Source: Durusdinium trenchii
Taxonomy: Eukaryota; Sar; Dinophyceae; Suessiales; Symbiodiniaceae
NCBI GenBank assembly: GCA_963970005.1
Contig: CAXAMN010026373.1
Span: forward strand, 287,536 to 351,535
Reading direction: 5' to 3'
Length of the DNA: 64,000 bases
Made by a program: the position numbers and the translations under genes. Numbering within the stretch: the first letter of the stretch is position 1; every line of letters begins with the position of its first letter. Of this stretch, positions 56,895-64,000 are shown piece by piece. The notes under the pieces are model-generated. The model was not told the origin of the DNA. It made no database searches and worked only from the letters and a program-made list of their open reading frames with translations.

Positions 56895-57407
56895 ATGGCT
56901 CAAGTTATGGTGGTGTCGACGCCTGACCTGGCCCTAAGGGACGACGCCTCGCCGTGGTCCTTCGGCGAATACGCAGTGCTGGCCGGTTGGGCATTCTTTC
57001 TGCTGAGCCTCCTGAAGGGCCTGTGGAGTGCACTACACTGGCATATCACTCCGCGGAAACCAGGAAGCAAAGACGGGGCGGAGAAAACCCAGGAACAGAG
57101 TTTGGGAGTGAAAGTATGTTCTCAGTGTGGCAGAACAAGCGAGGAAGAGGAGCCGAGAAGAGACCAATCGCCATCGAGAGAACGAACAAGGAGAAGGCAA
57201 ATCAGCATCACCCCAGAGAAGAAAAGGTCAGCAGATCCCAGCTTGGTGTCCCCAGGGAGATCTCCAGAGGCACAAGCAGCTCGTACACAGATCCTCGAAG
57301 CCATGGTACAGAGAGCTCAACCCGTGGTGCAGGAATTGCACGACATGCACCGCCTTGGTGGAGTGGCTCCGGGGCCCATGCTGCGACGTGGATCCCGCAT
57401 TCAGTGA
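56895..57407 (+). CDS. YR element small ORF with membrane anchor
   Basis: ATG 56895, 170 codons. Residues about 25-47 (FGEYAVLAGWAFFLLSLLKG and on to ALHW) form one predicted membrane helix. Then comes a basic segment, VCSQCGRTSEEEEP (a CxxC pair), and an Arg/Ser-rich tail with SPSRERTRRR, ending 15 nt before the recombinase ATG. The overlapping frame that starts at GTG 56954 is a shadow. No family is known to me. It may place or anchor the particle, but that is a guess. Confidence 0.55.
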   Translation: MAQVMVVSTPDLALRDDASPWSFGEYAVLAGWAFFLLSLLKGLWSALHWHITPRKPGSKDGAEKTQEQSLGVKVCSQCGRTSEEEEPRRDQSPSRERTRRRQISITPEKKRSADPSLVSPGRSPEAQAARTQILEAMVQRAQPVVQELHDMHRLGGVAPGPMLRRGSRIQ

Positions 57408-57421
57408 ACACGAGAAGGACT

Positions 57422-59005
57422 ATGGGGGTGATGAGCTTTAGATTCAGGGACCCCTCGAACTGCATGAATGAGTTAATTCGGAATCGAGTGCATGGTGAAG
57501 CTCGTCATTTTGAGGAGTTGAAGCGGGTCAAACCCAAGGAGCAAGAGGCAGGTGACGCGGCAATACTTCGAGAAGAGTTGGAAGAGAAGAAAGGAGCCGC
57601 CAAGAGAGGTTCATTTGAAGAGGTCATGGACGTTCTGAAGGGCAAGGAAAGGTTGGCCAAGGCTAGACAAGAGCTGAGGAAGGACTTCATGGCCGACTCG
57701 TCCAGGGCATCCCAGAAAACCAAGAGAGAACAAGTCTTGTCAATGGCCATGGAGGCTTGTGGGCAAGGATGCCGACCCTTCCCGCTGAAGATCGAGACGG
57801 TGGAGAATGTGGCAGCGGCGATAAAGGCTGTGGGTTGGACCTCGGGAGATCAGTACATCAACGAGTTGAAGTTGATGCACATCGAGGCCGGCTGGGATGT
57901 CAGCCAACAACTGCATAGGGCGATGGCCGACTGCAAAAGATCGCTCAAGAGGAACAGAGGACCAGTGAGAAGAGCACCCGAGTTCAAGCTGGATGACATC
58001 GAGCACATCAAGTGGATCCTCATATGTCGCGGCCCCAAAAGGACCATCAGACCAGCGCTGTCATACGCCTGGGCGGTCATATGGATGTTGAGGGAGATCG
58101 AAGTCAGCGCCATGAGATGGAAGGACATCACGGCGGACTGGGTCAGAAAGAGAATCTCCGTCTTCATCCCCATATCCAAGTGTGACCAACAGGCGTTGGG
58201 AGTTCGCAGGACTCTGCAGTGCTGCTCGTTCAGAACCTGCCAAAGATGGTGCCCCTGGAGAATATGGATGGAATTGTGGAAGGCCCTTCGTGGAGAACAA
58301 AGAGATCCACAGGAATTCGTTTTCCAGGACTCCGAGAACAAAAGGCTGTCGCAAGCGTTGATGGTGGAGGGGTGGGCCATGGTGACCAGACCTGACATTC
58401 AAGGGCACTCAGCCAGGAGATCAGGTGCGATGGGCTACGTTGGACTGGGCATGCCTATACAAGAGTTGGCATTCCTGGGACGATGGAAGTCGTCAGTGGT
58501 GCTCACCTATGCAGAAGATGCATTGCAATCAGAACCGGCTAACAGGAACCTGAAGTCGAACGATGACTGCAAGCCCAAAAGACCACCCAAAAGTCAGGGA
58601 AACAAACCAGCCGGGGCAATAGATGAAGCTCCTGAACCCCCTGCAGTGTCACCTTCACACGGCGCGGTCACGGAGGAGCAAAACAGAAACGTGGACAAAT
58701 GCAATGTGGTGGTCACGACACTGCCGAAGAAGTTGTGGGTGGCTTCGACAGCATACAATTCCCGAGAACGTGTGTGGCACCAAGTTGAAGATGCAGGTTG
58801 GGATGTGCCCATTGAAGCCTGGACATCTGTGTGCGGATGGCCCTTCAGCCGGAACTCCGCGAAGGTGATTCTCAACTCACAGCTGACTGTGGCACAAAGG
58901 AAATGTAAGAAATGTTTGAGAAGAACTTGCGGCACGGCCAGTGAGGAGGACAAGGCAAGTTTCCACATGGATGGTGGTGGAAGTTGNNNNNNNNNNTTAC
59001 CATAG
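57422..59005 (+). CDS. YR element tyrosine recombinase
   Basis: ATG 57422 follows the membrane ORF. The N-terminal part is helical. The catalytic domain shows WMLREIEVSAMRW (first Arg, about 58091), PISKCDQQALG (Lys), GHSARRSGAMGYVGLG (His 58406 and Arg), FLGRWKSS (the usual His/Trp position) and LTYAED (Tyr 58508). A C-terminal region with Cys pairs (WTSVCGWPF, KCKKCLRRTC) may bind zinc. The frame enters the second N gap at 58987 and stops at 59005, so the true C terminus is unknown. The recombinase would insert the circular cDNA. Confidence 0.85.
   Translation: MGVMSFRFRDPSNCMNELIRNRVHGEARHFEELKRVKPKEQEAGDAAILREELEEKKGAAKRGSFEEVMDVLKGKERLAKARQELRKDFMADSSRASQKTKREQVLSMAMEACGQGCRPFPLKIETVENVAAAIKAVGWTSGDQYINELKLMHIEAGWDVSQQLHRAMADCKRSLKRNRGPVRRAPEFKLDDIEHIKWILICRGPKRTIRPALSYAWAVIWMLREIEVSAMRWKDITADWVRKRISVFIPISKCDQQALGVRRTLQCCSFRTCQRWCPWRIWMELWKALRGEQRDPQEFVFQDSENKRLSQALMVEGWAMVTRPDIQGHSARRSGAMGYVGLGMPIQELAFLGRWKSSVVLTYAEDALQSEPANRNLKSNDDCKPKRPPKSQGNKPAGAIDEAPEPPAVSPSHGAVTEEQNRNVDKCNVVVTTLPKKLWVASTAYNSRERVWHQVEDAGWDVPIEAWTSVCGWPFSRNSAKVILNSQLTVAQRKCKKCLRRTCGTASEEDKASFHMDGGGSXXXXLP
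58987..58996. other. Assembly gap (10 N)
   Basis: The gap lies at the 3' end of the recombinase frame and next to a foldback (59006-59034). Split repeats of YR elements often cause such gaps. Confidence 0.9.
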
Positions 59006-59034
59006 GAGGGTGGGTGGGACTGAAACATCCCACC
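59006..59034. repeat. Hairpin at YR element 3' end
   Basis: GGGTGGGA-CTGAAACA-TCCCACCC is a perfect 8-bp stem with an 8-nt loop. The 5' end of the element has a related GGAGGGTGGGAGGGA foldback at 51611-51639. Confidence 0.75.
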
Positions 59035-59051
59035 CTGGTTGTCAATTAAAT

Positions 59052-59225
59052 TAATAGCTTCTTGTTACTAGTAGTAAGGCACTTGTTACTACTAGCGATG
59101 CACTTGTTCCTAATAGCTTCTTGTTACTAGTAGCGTCCTTGCTCCTAGTAGTACGGCCAGGAGCCCCTAGTCGCCTCCGATCGCTCCTAGTAGCGACGCC
59201 CTTTGCTCCGAGTAGCGATGGCCCA
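59052..59225. repeat. CTAGTAG modular repeat, cluster 12
   Basis: Nine forward words in a row: CTTCTTGTTA, AAGGCACTTGTTA, CGATGCACTTGTTC, CTTCTTGTTA, CGTCCTTGCTC, TACGGCCAGGAGCCC, TCGCCTCCGATCGCTC, CGACGCCCTTTGCTC and CGATGG. Confidence 0.9.
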
Positions 59226-59229
59226 TCAG

Positions 59230-59865
59230 GGGTGTTTTGCATTCAATCTCACATTCTTGAAGGTACTGTGAAGAGGGAAATAGAACATGATTCAAATGGA
59301 GTTTCGGCAAAGCTAGCGAATGCATGTCAGCACGCGGGTGCAGGGGGGCAAGCAACGGTTTCTCAAGTGAAGGTGCCTTTAGGATCTTTAGGATAATTTT
59401 CTTGGACTTGTCCGTGAATGTTTCTATGTTTTCATCTCATCCAAGGTGTCCCGCTTTATGATTGATGAATGAATCCATTTATTTCTGCTAAGCCAAGATG
59501 TTTGGAACGAATCCATTTCTTTGGGTAATCAAACATGAGCAGCCGGAGCGACAATTTTCCCAGTGAGTGGAGAAATCCGCACTGGTGTCAAAGGGCAGTG
59601 CACCAACCTGCAGCCCAATGCTGCATTCGGCAGGAAGAGGGTGCATTTGGTGATGATTTGGAAAGTGTTTAGAATCATGTTTGGCCCCGGTACACCGAAA
59701 GTTCTAGGAGTTCTTTCACACAAGTTGTGTTCTGAAATCTCTTTGGGGTCAATGTCACAAAACACTTAATCATGAACGTATTCGCTCGTTTGTTTCATTT
59801 TGTGTCCCCGTTTTGTGTCCCTTTTGCTCGTGTTCACAGTGGAGATGGAGGAACTGACATCGTTT
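59230..59865. other. No gene seen
   Basis: Intron-like sequence with short frames on both strands. A C-to-G symmetric stretch (59570-59640) gives overlapping frames but no motif. Confidence 0.45.
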
Positions 59866-59869
59866 CGCC

Positions 59870-59970
59870 AGGAGCCCGTAGTAGCTACTTGCTCCTAGTA
59901 GTACGGCCAGGAGCCCCTAGTCGCGTCCGATCGCTCCTACTAGCGCTGCCCTTTGCTCCTAGTAGCGACA
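59870..59970. repeat. CTAGTAG modular repeat, cluster 13
   Basis: Near-copy of part of cluster 12: CTACTTGCTC, TACGGCCAGGAGCCC, TCGCGTCCGATCGCTC, CGCTGCCCTTTGCTC and CGACACC. Word order is conserved between the two clusters. Confidence 0.88.
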
Positions 59971-59974
59971 CCTT

Positions 59975-60625
59975 CTCACTCGTTCGTATCATTCTCACCC
60001 ATCCATCTCACTTCTCTTCAGAGGATTTTCCAGAGTTCCTTAGACTGATCAACTGAACAATCCTCACTCGGTCGATCCGATCACTGCCAATTCAGTCTAG
60101 GCACTGGCTGCGGCACGTCGGACTGAGTTGGCCTCCAGCTCAGAGGCCGGTGAAGGGGTGAGGCAACCAAGGCACCAAGGGTTCTATCCAGGCTTCTCGA
60201 ATGTTCTCAGAAAAAGAATATATTTTGGAAAACGCTGATGAATCGATCAACGATGTTCATGTTCTTTTGTTCGAAGTCGTTTGGTTGCTGAGAATGAATG
60301 CAGTAACAAGGGCATCGCTATATCTCGGGGTGGGGGAGTGGGAGCAAGCCTTGGGATGCATGCGGTCGCGTCATTCTCTACTAATTACACAGTGGTTGCG
60401 TCCGCTTAAGGGTTCTCATGGTGCGTAAGCAAGAAGTTTATCAGTTTATGAATCTGACATTTCCGAGTTCAAGAAAAGTTGCAGCTAGTTTGGTCAAGCG
60501 GCAGATCATTTCAATGCAGACTCAATGTAGACTATGGATCATATCATATCGAGGTGATGGTTTCGGATATTTTTTATCTTCAACCCTGACTTGGGATGAT
60601 TGAACCCACTGACTCATATTCTTTA
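59975..60625. other. No gene seen
   Basis: Intron-like DNA; short frames only (60201-60428, 60418-60603), with no motif. Confidence 0.4.
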
Positions 60626-60629
60626 AGTG

Positions 60630-60765
60630 CCCTAGTAGCTTCTTGCTACTAGTAGCGATGCCCGTTGCTACGTTCGTAGCGTCCTCTTGTTCCCAGTAGT
60701 AATGCCAGGAGCGCCCCTAGTAGCGTCCTTGCTACTAGTCGTAATGCCCTTGTTACTGGTAGCCG
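60630..60765. repeat. CTAGTAG modular repeat, cluster 14
   Basis: Forward words including CTAGTAGCTTCTTGCTA, CGATGCCCGTTGCTACGTTC, CGTCCTCTTGTTC, AATGCCAGGAGCGCCC and CGTCCTTGCTA. Confidence 0.88.
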
Positions 60766-61225
60766 GATAAATCCTTTAACGCGGCCTTCACGGCCTCTCA
60801 GACACGGCCTTCAGGAGTTGACGCGGACAAGGCCCGGTGTGAGTCAGCAGGTGCAGCTGGGAGGCCTAGTGATGAGAGGACAAAGCACAGAACGATCTGG
60901 GATTCCAGCAGGGAACAGTTTTTGGATCGATCTAGGCACAGCAGGTGTTTACTACCTCTGTAGAGGGCTATTAGCGCACAACCCTGCAGCACCTGGATAC
61001 TGACAAGGACCCTCCATTTGAGCCATGATCACTTCCCATCACCAGCGAGGGTGTTTGCTCTTTTTTGTGTGAGAGAGCCTCTCAATCAGTTTGTCTTTTC
61101 ATCAACGAAGACAATCTTTTTGAAAGGCAGGAGAGCAAGCTGTTTGATGCCGTTCACCTGAGGATGAGAAGTTTAACCGTTTGTCGATGCAAAAATGGCT
61201 GATCAATCGATGCTTCAGCAGCCCA

Positions 61226-61285
61226 GGCAAGAACTACGACTGGTGGCCACTGAAGCGCGGCGACGGCAGGCTGTGGAGCCTGACC
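61226..61285 (+). CDS. LRR gene, exon candidate 13
   Basis: Frame QELRLVATEARRRQAVEP after AGCCCAG is charged and helical, consistent with the coiled-coil part of the gene. Modular repeat words begin immediately after it. Boundaries are uncertain. Confidence 0.35.
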
Positions 61286-61389
61286 TACTAGCAATGGCCT
61301 CCAACCTAGTAGCGATGGCCTCCAACCTAAGGAATTTCAGAAGTAACACCGCATATGGTTGTTTTTCTGCTTCCAAGTGGACATGTCAA

Positions 61390-62232
61390 ACGAATCTATG
61401 AGCTCTATGACCCCAAATGACAACCATCCCACGATTCACACTCGAGTTTCAAGATCAGGTGAGCTCCTGGCTCTGGAACACACAGATGATCTCCCTCCGG
61501 CGACGGTTTTGGGTAATGTTCCACTTGCTGACAAAGACTCCTTACCATGGTTCTTTGTGGTTTGGGTCACCTGGTAAGGGGATTTGCTCAAACACGTATC
61601 CTTTATTTGGTTGCACTTCTGTCCGAGAGGATATGTTTCAGCATGTGAAGTTTGTGTTTGCCAATGAGTTTTGCTCGAAGGTGATGAACCGAGAGCTCAA
61701 AGACAAGCTCTCACAGACGCAAAAGCTGCTGCACGAAAGCAAGGCACCAACGATGAAACAAGCCAGTCATTCCTTTGGGGTCCCAAGTTTCAGAGGAGCC
61801 GGGAAGAGAGTTTTACCTGCAAAGGTGATGCTGTGACGTAGCCCGTAGAGGGCATTTGTTGGATGCCTTCATGAGCTTTGAAGTGCTGAGATTTGGAGAG
61901 GGGCCAGTGACAATGTGGGGGCTCAGAACCAAAGTGTTTCTGGTCCGTGGAGAGAATCGCCACGTGGGCAATTCACAGTAGATAAGCCAGCTATCAGGGT
62001 AGTCGGATCACAACCAGATTCTTGCAAGTTCAACAATGAAGTAGGAAAAGCACTCCAAGTTGATGAGCTATCAAATGAGGCTCTTTTCGAGTCATCACAT
62101 CTTCCACCTTTTAACATGTTTTCCAGCGAGGATCTGTGTGCATCTTTGGAACGTGGCAAAGAAATTGCAAAGAAAAATATATCATTATATACGTTTAAAA
62201 ACAAAGTAATAACAATAATAGATAATAAATAA
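61390..62232 (+). pseudogene. Degraded coding region, unidentified
   Basis: Three protein-like pieces in different frames follow each other: 61390-61577 (HTRVSRSGELLALEHTDD and on), 61610-61836 (FANEFCSKVMNRELKDKLSQ and on) and 61915-62232 (FTVDKPAIRVVGSQPDSC and on). This looks like a broken gene copy in an intron of the LRR gene. No family is recognised. Confidence 0.28.
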
Positions 62233-62329
62233 GAATAAAATCGAAAGCACGGGTATAATTCTATAACTATATGGTTTTAAAAACTAGCAGGGGGCCGAAA
62301 GGCGGTTTCGTGTTTCTGATCTTTGCGCT

Positions 62330-62535
62330 ATTAGAAACAAGAAGCTTGTAGTAACAAGTGCCACGCTAGTAGTAACAAGTGCCTTACTAGTAGTAACAAA
62401 GAAGCAGCTATTAGAATTTCATTTTAATAGCTTTTTTGTTACTACTAGTAAGGCACCTGTTACTAGTAGCGTGGCACTTGTTACTACAAGCGTGGCACTT
62501 GTTACTACAAGCGTGGCACTTGTTACTATTACAAT
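62330..62535. repeat. Large CTAGTAG foldback element
   Basis: 62344-62413 and 62425-62491 are inverted copies with arms of about 68 bp and an 11-nt loop (GAATTTCATTT); each arm holds CGTGGCACTTG, AAGGCACTTG and CTTC-type words. Two extra CGTGGCACTTGTTACTACAAG copies extend the right arm. It is the longest hairpin in the window. Confidence 0.92.
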
Positions 62536-62590
62536 TTAATACACCTTTCATGTTTCGCACCACCGCCTTTTCGGCCCCTTTCGGTGCCAG

Positions 62591-62668
62591 GCATCGCAGC
62601 AGCGCCTCCGACTGCGGCGGGAAGAGCTGCAGCTCTCCGCGGTGTCAGGGCGACTCCGGCGCCAAGAG
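62591..62668 (+). CDS. LRR gene, exon candidate 14 (coiled coil)
   Basis: Exactly 26 codons between GGTGCCAG and CCAAGAG|GTGACT: ASQQRLRLRREELQLSAVSG followed by RLRRQE. It ends in phase 0, matching the next exon. Confidence 0.65.
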
Positions 62669-62724
62669 GTGACTCCGAGCGGACTTCGTATGGGTCTCTT
62701 TGAACAAAAGAAAACGATGGATTG

Positions 62725-62760
62725 CGAGTAGGTTGGAGGCCATCGCTAGTAGGTTCGAGT
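62725..62760. repeat. GGTTGGAGGCCATCGC words
   Basis: One full reverse-sense word and part of a second, in the last intron of the LRR gene. Confidence 0.8.
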
Positions 62761-62871
62761 GTTAGAAGTCATTCACTTTCACAGGAGAACGTGTCTGAAT
62801 GCAGTATTGACACGCTTCCCCCAAAAACTGAAACACCGAAAGCGATGACGGTTGGAACTTTGCCCCCGTAG

Positions 62872-63024
62872 GCGATCTTGGAGGCTTCCGCCTTTGAAGA
62901 CGAAGCTCAAGTGGCCCAGCGCCTGCAGGACGAGTCGCTGGCGGCGCTGCAACAGGAGCGCCAGCGCCGACTTCGTCTTCGGCTCGGTCGGTCTCGGCGC
63001 GAGCGACCGGCGTCCGACTGGTAG
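62872..63024 (+). CDS. LRR gene, last exon (coiled coil, stop)
   Basis: From CCCCCGTAG in phase 0: AILEASAFEDEAQVAQRLQD, ESLAALQQERQRRLRLRLGR and a basic tail ending ASDW, then TAG at 63022. Heptad-like, Gln/Arg/Leu-rich. This is the best-supported end of the gene. Confidence 0.68.
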   Translation, partial: AILEASAFEDEAQVAQRLQDESLAALQQERQRRLRLRLGRSRRERPASDW

Positions 63025-63029
63025 GCGGA

Positions 63030-63475
63030 GTGAGTGTTCAGAGCGATCTGATTCACTGGATTGGAGGTCTTTCGAAAGCTTCAGCTTAGAATATGGACCT
63101 TCAAAAGCTTAAGAAAGGATGGAAAGAAGAGTCGAAGTCTAAAGGAGCAAAGAAGAAACAAAAGAGACGATCGCGTGTTTGATGGATCAACCGCCTGGGT
63201 GGAATGCGTTGTCCTGGCGCATTACTTATTTATTCGATTGATCAGGATGGATCTTGGTTCCTGTTGGGCAACCCCGTCAGAACACCGAGCATGCAGGGAA
63301 ATCGTCCACCAAATGTGTGAGGGAAATCCTCATATTCCCCAAGGCACGAACAGGATCTAGAGGGAGCACACTCACCGCACACGAACATAGAGTTCACTCC
63401 ACCTATGTAGCTGGGTGACAGCAGTGTGGTAAGACGAGAAGCTGAATCAGATGCCCTTGCTGATGCACCCTCACA
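63030..63475. other. Region after the LRR gene, no gene seen
   Basis: Presumed 3' flank of the LRR gene. Minus-strand frames (63242-63691) read partly like protein but overlap the better plus-strand candidate that follows. Confidence 0.35.
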
Positions 63476-63477
63476 GG

Positions 63478-63700
63478 ATCCTTTGGGCCTATCGAGAGGT
63501 TGGTGGACAGGTTTCCGATGTACATCAGACGTGAACGATTCAAGCCGAGGACGGTGCTTGATCGATTGAACGCTTCCTTTGCCAAGGTCATGCATAGACA
63601 GGTGCCTGATCGATCGTGCCATCCTGAGTGCTTCACGGCCCACGTTCAAAGTGCCTTCGCCAACAACGGTGCCAAATTTCGCACCAGACATTCAATGTGA
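63478..63700 (+). CDS. Candidate terminal exon of an unknown host gene
   Basis: After CACCCTCACAG the frame reads GSFGPIERLVDRFPMYIRRE, then about 50 more residues rich in Arg, Phe and Lys (TVLDRLNASFAKVMHRQVPD, ending RTRHSM) and stops at TGA 63700. It is protein-like over its whole length. The opposite strand is also open, so the strand is not certain. No family is recognised. Confidence 0.35.
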
Positions 63701-63804
63701 TTCCGCGTGCCAAATCCTGCCTCCCGGACGACGTTGCGCGAGTCCTTCGACATCCAGCACCAGTCGGCAACGTCATCAAAGATTCAAGTCAGAGAAGAAC
63801 CGCT

Positions 63805-63875
63805 ACTAGGTTGGAGGCCATCGCCATTAGGTTGGAGGCCATCTCTATTGGGTTGGAGGCCATCATTGCTATTGG
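63805..63875. repeat. Three GGTTGGAGGCCATC words
   Basis: Reverse-sense words in tandem with small changes (CGCCATT, TCTATTG, ATTGCTATTG). Confidence 0.85.
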
Positions 63876-64000
63876 TAACCTCAAAAGGCTTTGCGCCTCT
63901 GAGTTTTTTGCGGCTGATGAAGGAGACCGTGAGCAAAGTCAGAGCGCTCGGGCAATGACGCCCTTCTGAACCTTGTCGCCTTGTGGTTCAAAGACCGCCG

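Larger units (their letters stand above)
51570..59045 (+). mobile_element. YR (DIRS-like) retroelement
   Basis: Five coding segments on the plus strand in the order Gag-like (CCHC), methyltransferase-like, RT-RNase H, small membrane ORF, tyrosine recombinase. RT with RNase H plus a tyrosine recombinase and no integrase or protease defines DIRS-type elements. Such elements leave no target duplication, so the ends are approximate. GGAGGGTGGG followed by a foldback occurs near both ends (51611 and 59006), which may be part of the terminal repeats. It is inserted in an intron of the LRR gene in the same orientation. Confidence 0.88.
40616..63024 (+). other. Putative host gene: LRR plus coiled-coil protein, about 15 exons seen
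   Basis: Short exon-like segments on the plus strand encode, in order, LRR-type units (LLRCGLQGLCDL, LHLHGNAFRSL, LTVSSNDLQNL, LDLSCNCLSNL, LRVAYNQIS, LDLRDNAVA, LFLGGLPL), an LRR-cap-like piece (YRSAVFSAAPDLQCLDEE), linkers and charged coiled-coil exons ending in TAG at 63022. The order and the RCGL, VAYNQIS and YR..V...P.L..LDE signatures resemble LRRC56/ODA8-type proteins, which act in outer-arm dynein transport and assembly in flagellates; dinoflagellates are flagellated. That family assignment is inference. Introns hold modular repeats and, between the 51.4- and 61.2-kb exons, a whole YR retroelement. Confidence 0.6.

Noticed and set aside
56883..56904. ATGGCTCAAG resembles the 3' end of the dinoflagellate spliced leader
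   Set aside because: Only 13 of 18 aligned bases agree, and the bases are the start codon region of the membrane ORF. No tandem leader relic is present.
56954..57421. N-terminal extension of the recombinase frame from a GTG at 56954
   Set aside because: The overlapping ATG-initiated frame has a coherent membrane protein; the extension is low-quality and starts with GTG.

Overview
The window looks like nuclear DNA of a dinoflagellate, most likely a Symbiodiniaceae relative. Four things point there: scattered short host exons with some GC-type splice donors; very long retrotransposons with methyltransferase-like domains; a tyrosine-recombinase (YR, DIRS-like) retroelement; and dense families of short CTAGTAG-type repeats. 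No rRNA, tRNA, CRISPR array or bacterial operon is visible. Function names below come from motifs read by eye; no database search was run.

Layout. 0-10.8 kb: mostly non-coding, with modular CTAGTAG repeats, a decanucleotide minisatellite (2.3 kb), a perfect 22-bp-arm hairpin (5.7 kb) and a few protein-like stretches that may be exons or relics. 10,798-21,680: LINE-1 (minus strand), bounded by an 18-bp target-site duplication. It has a giant ORF1 (cytosine-C5-methyltransferase-like domain, a tandem pair of Ulp1-like HW...CGW domains, C-terminal coiled coil) and an ORF2 (AP-type endonuclease, reverse transcriptase, zinc knuckle, RNase H) broken by one frameshift. 21.7-24.8 kb: host DNA with repeats and candidate exons. 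About 24.8-40.0 kb: LINE-2 (minus strand), a distant relative holding the same domains in a different order (HW...CGW pair first, methyltransferase second), with an extra N-terminal region. It is broken by several frameshifts and one assembly gap. 40.6-63.0 kb: a putative multi-exon host gene on the plus strand, coding for leucine-rich repeats, an LRR-cap-like exon and a coiled-coil C terminus; LRRC56/ODA8-type axonemal dynein assembly factors are the closest resemblance I can suggest. Its introns are full of modular repeats, and one appears to hold a complete YR retroelement (about 51.6-59.05 kb) coding for a CCHC Gag-like protein, a methyltransferase-like domain, RT-RNase H, a small membrane-anchor ORF and a tyrosine recombinase. 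63.0-64.0 kb: one more candidate exon and repeats.

How the parts relate. Three separate retroelements in 64 kb each carry a C5-methyltransferase-like domain, and the two LINEs also share a duplicated cysteine-protease-like module. This suggests that carrying DNA-modifying and perhaps deubiquitinase/deSUMOylase-like functions is a recurrent strategy of retroelements in this genome. All three elements have frame breaks, so these copies are probably not autonomous now. The modular repeats lie outside the three element bodies and concentrate in introns and intergenic DNA.
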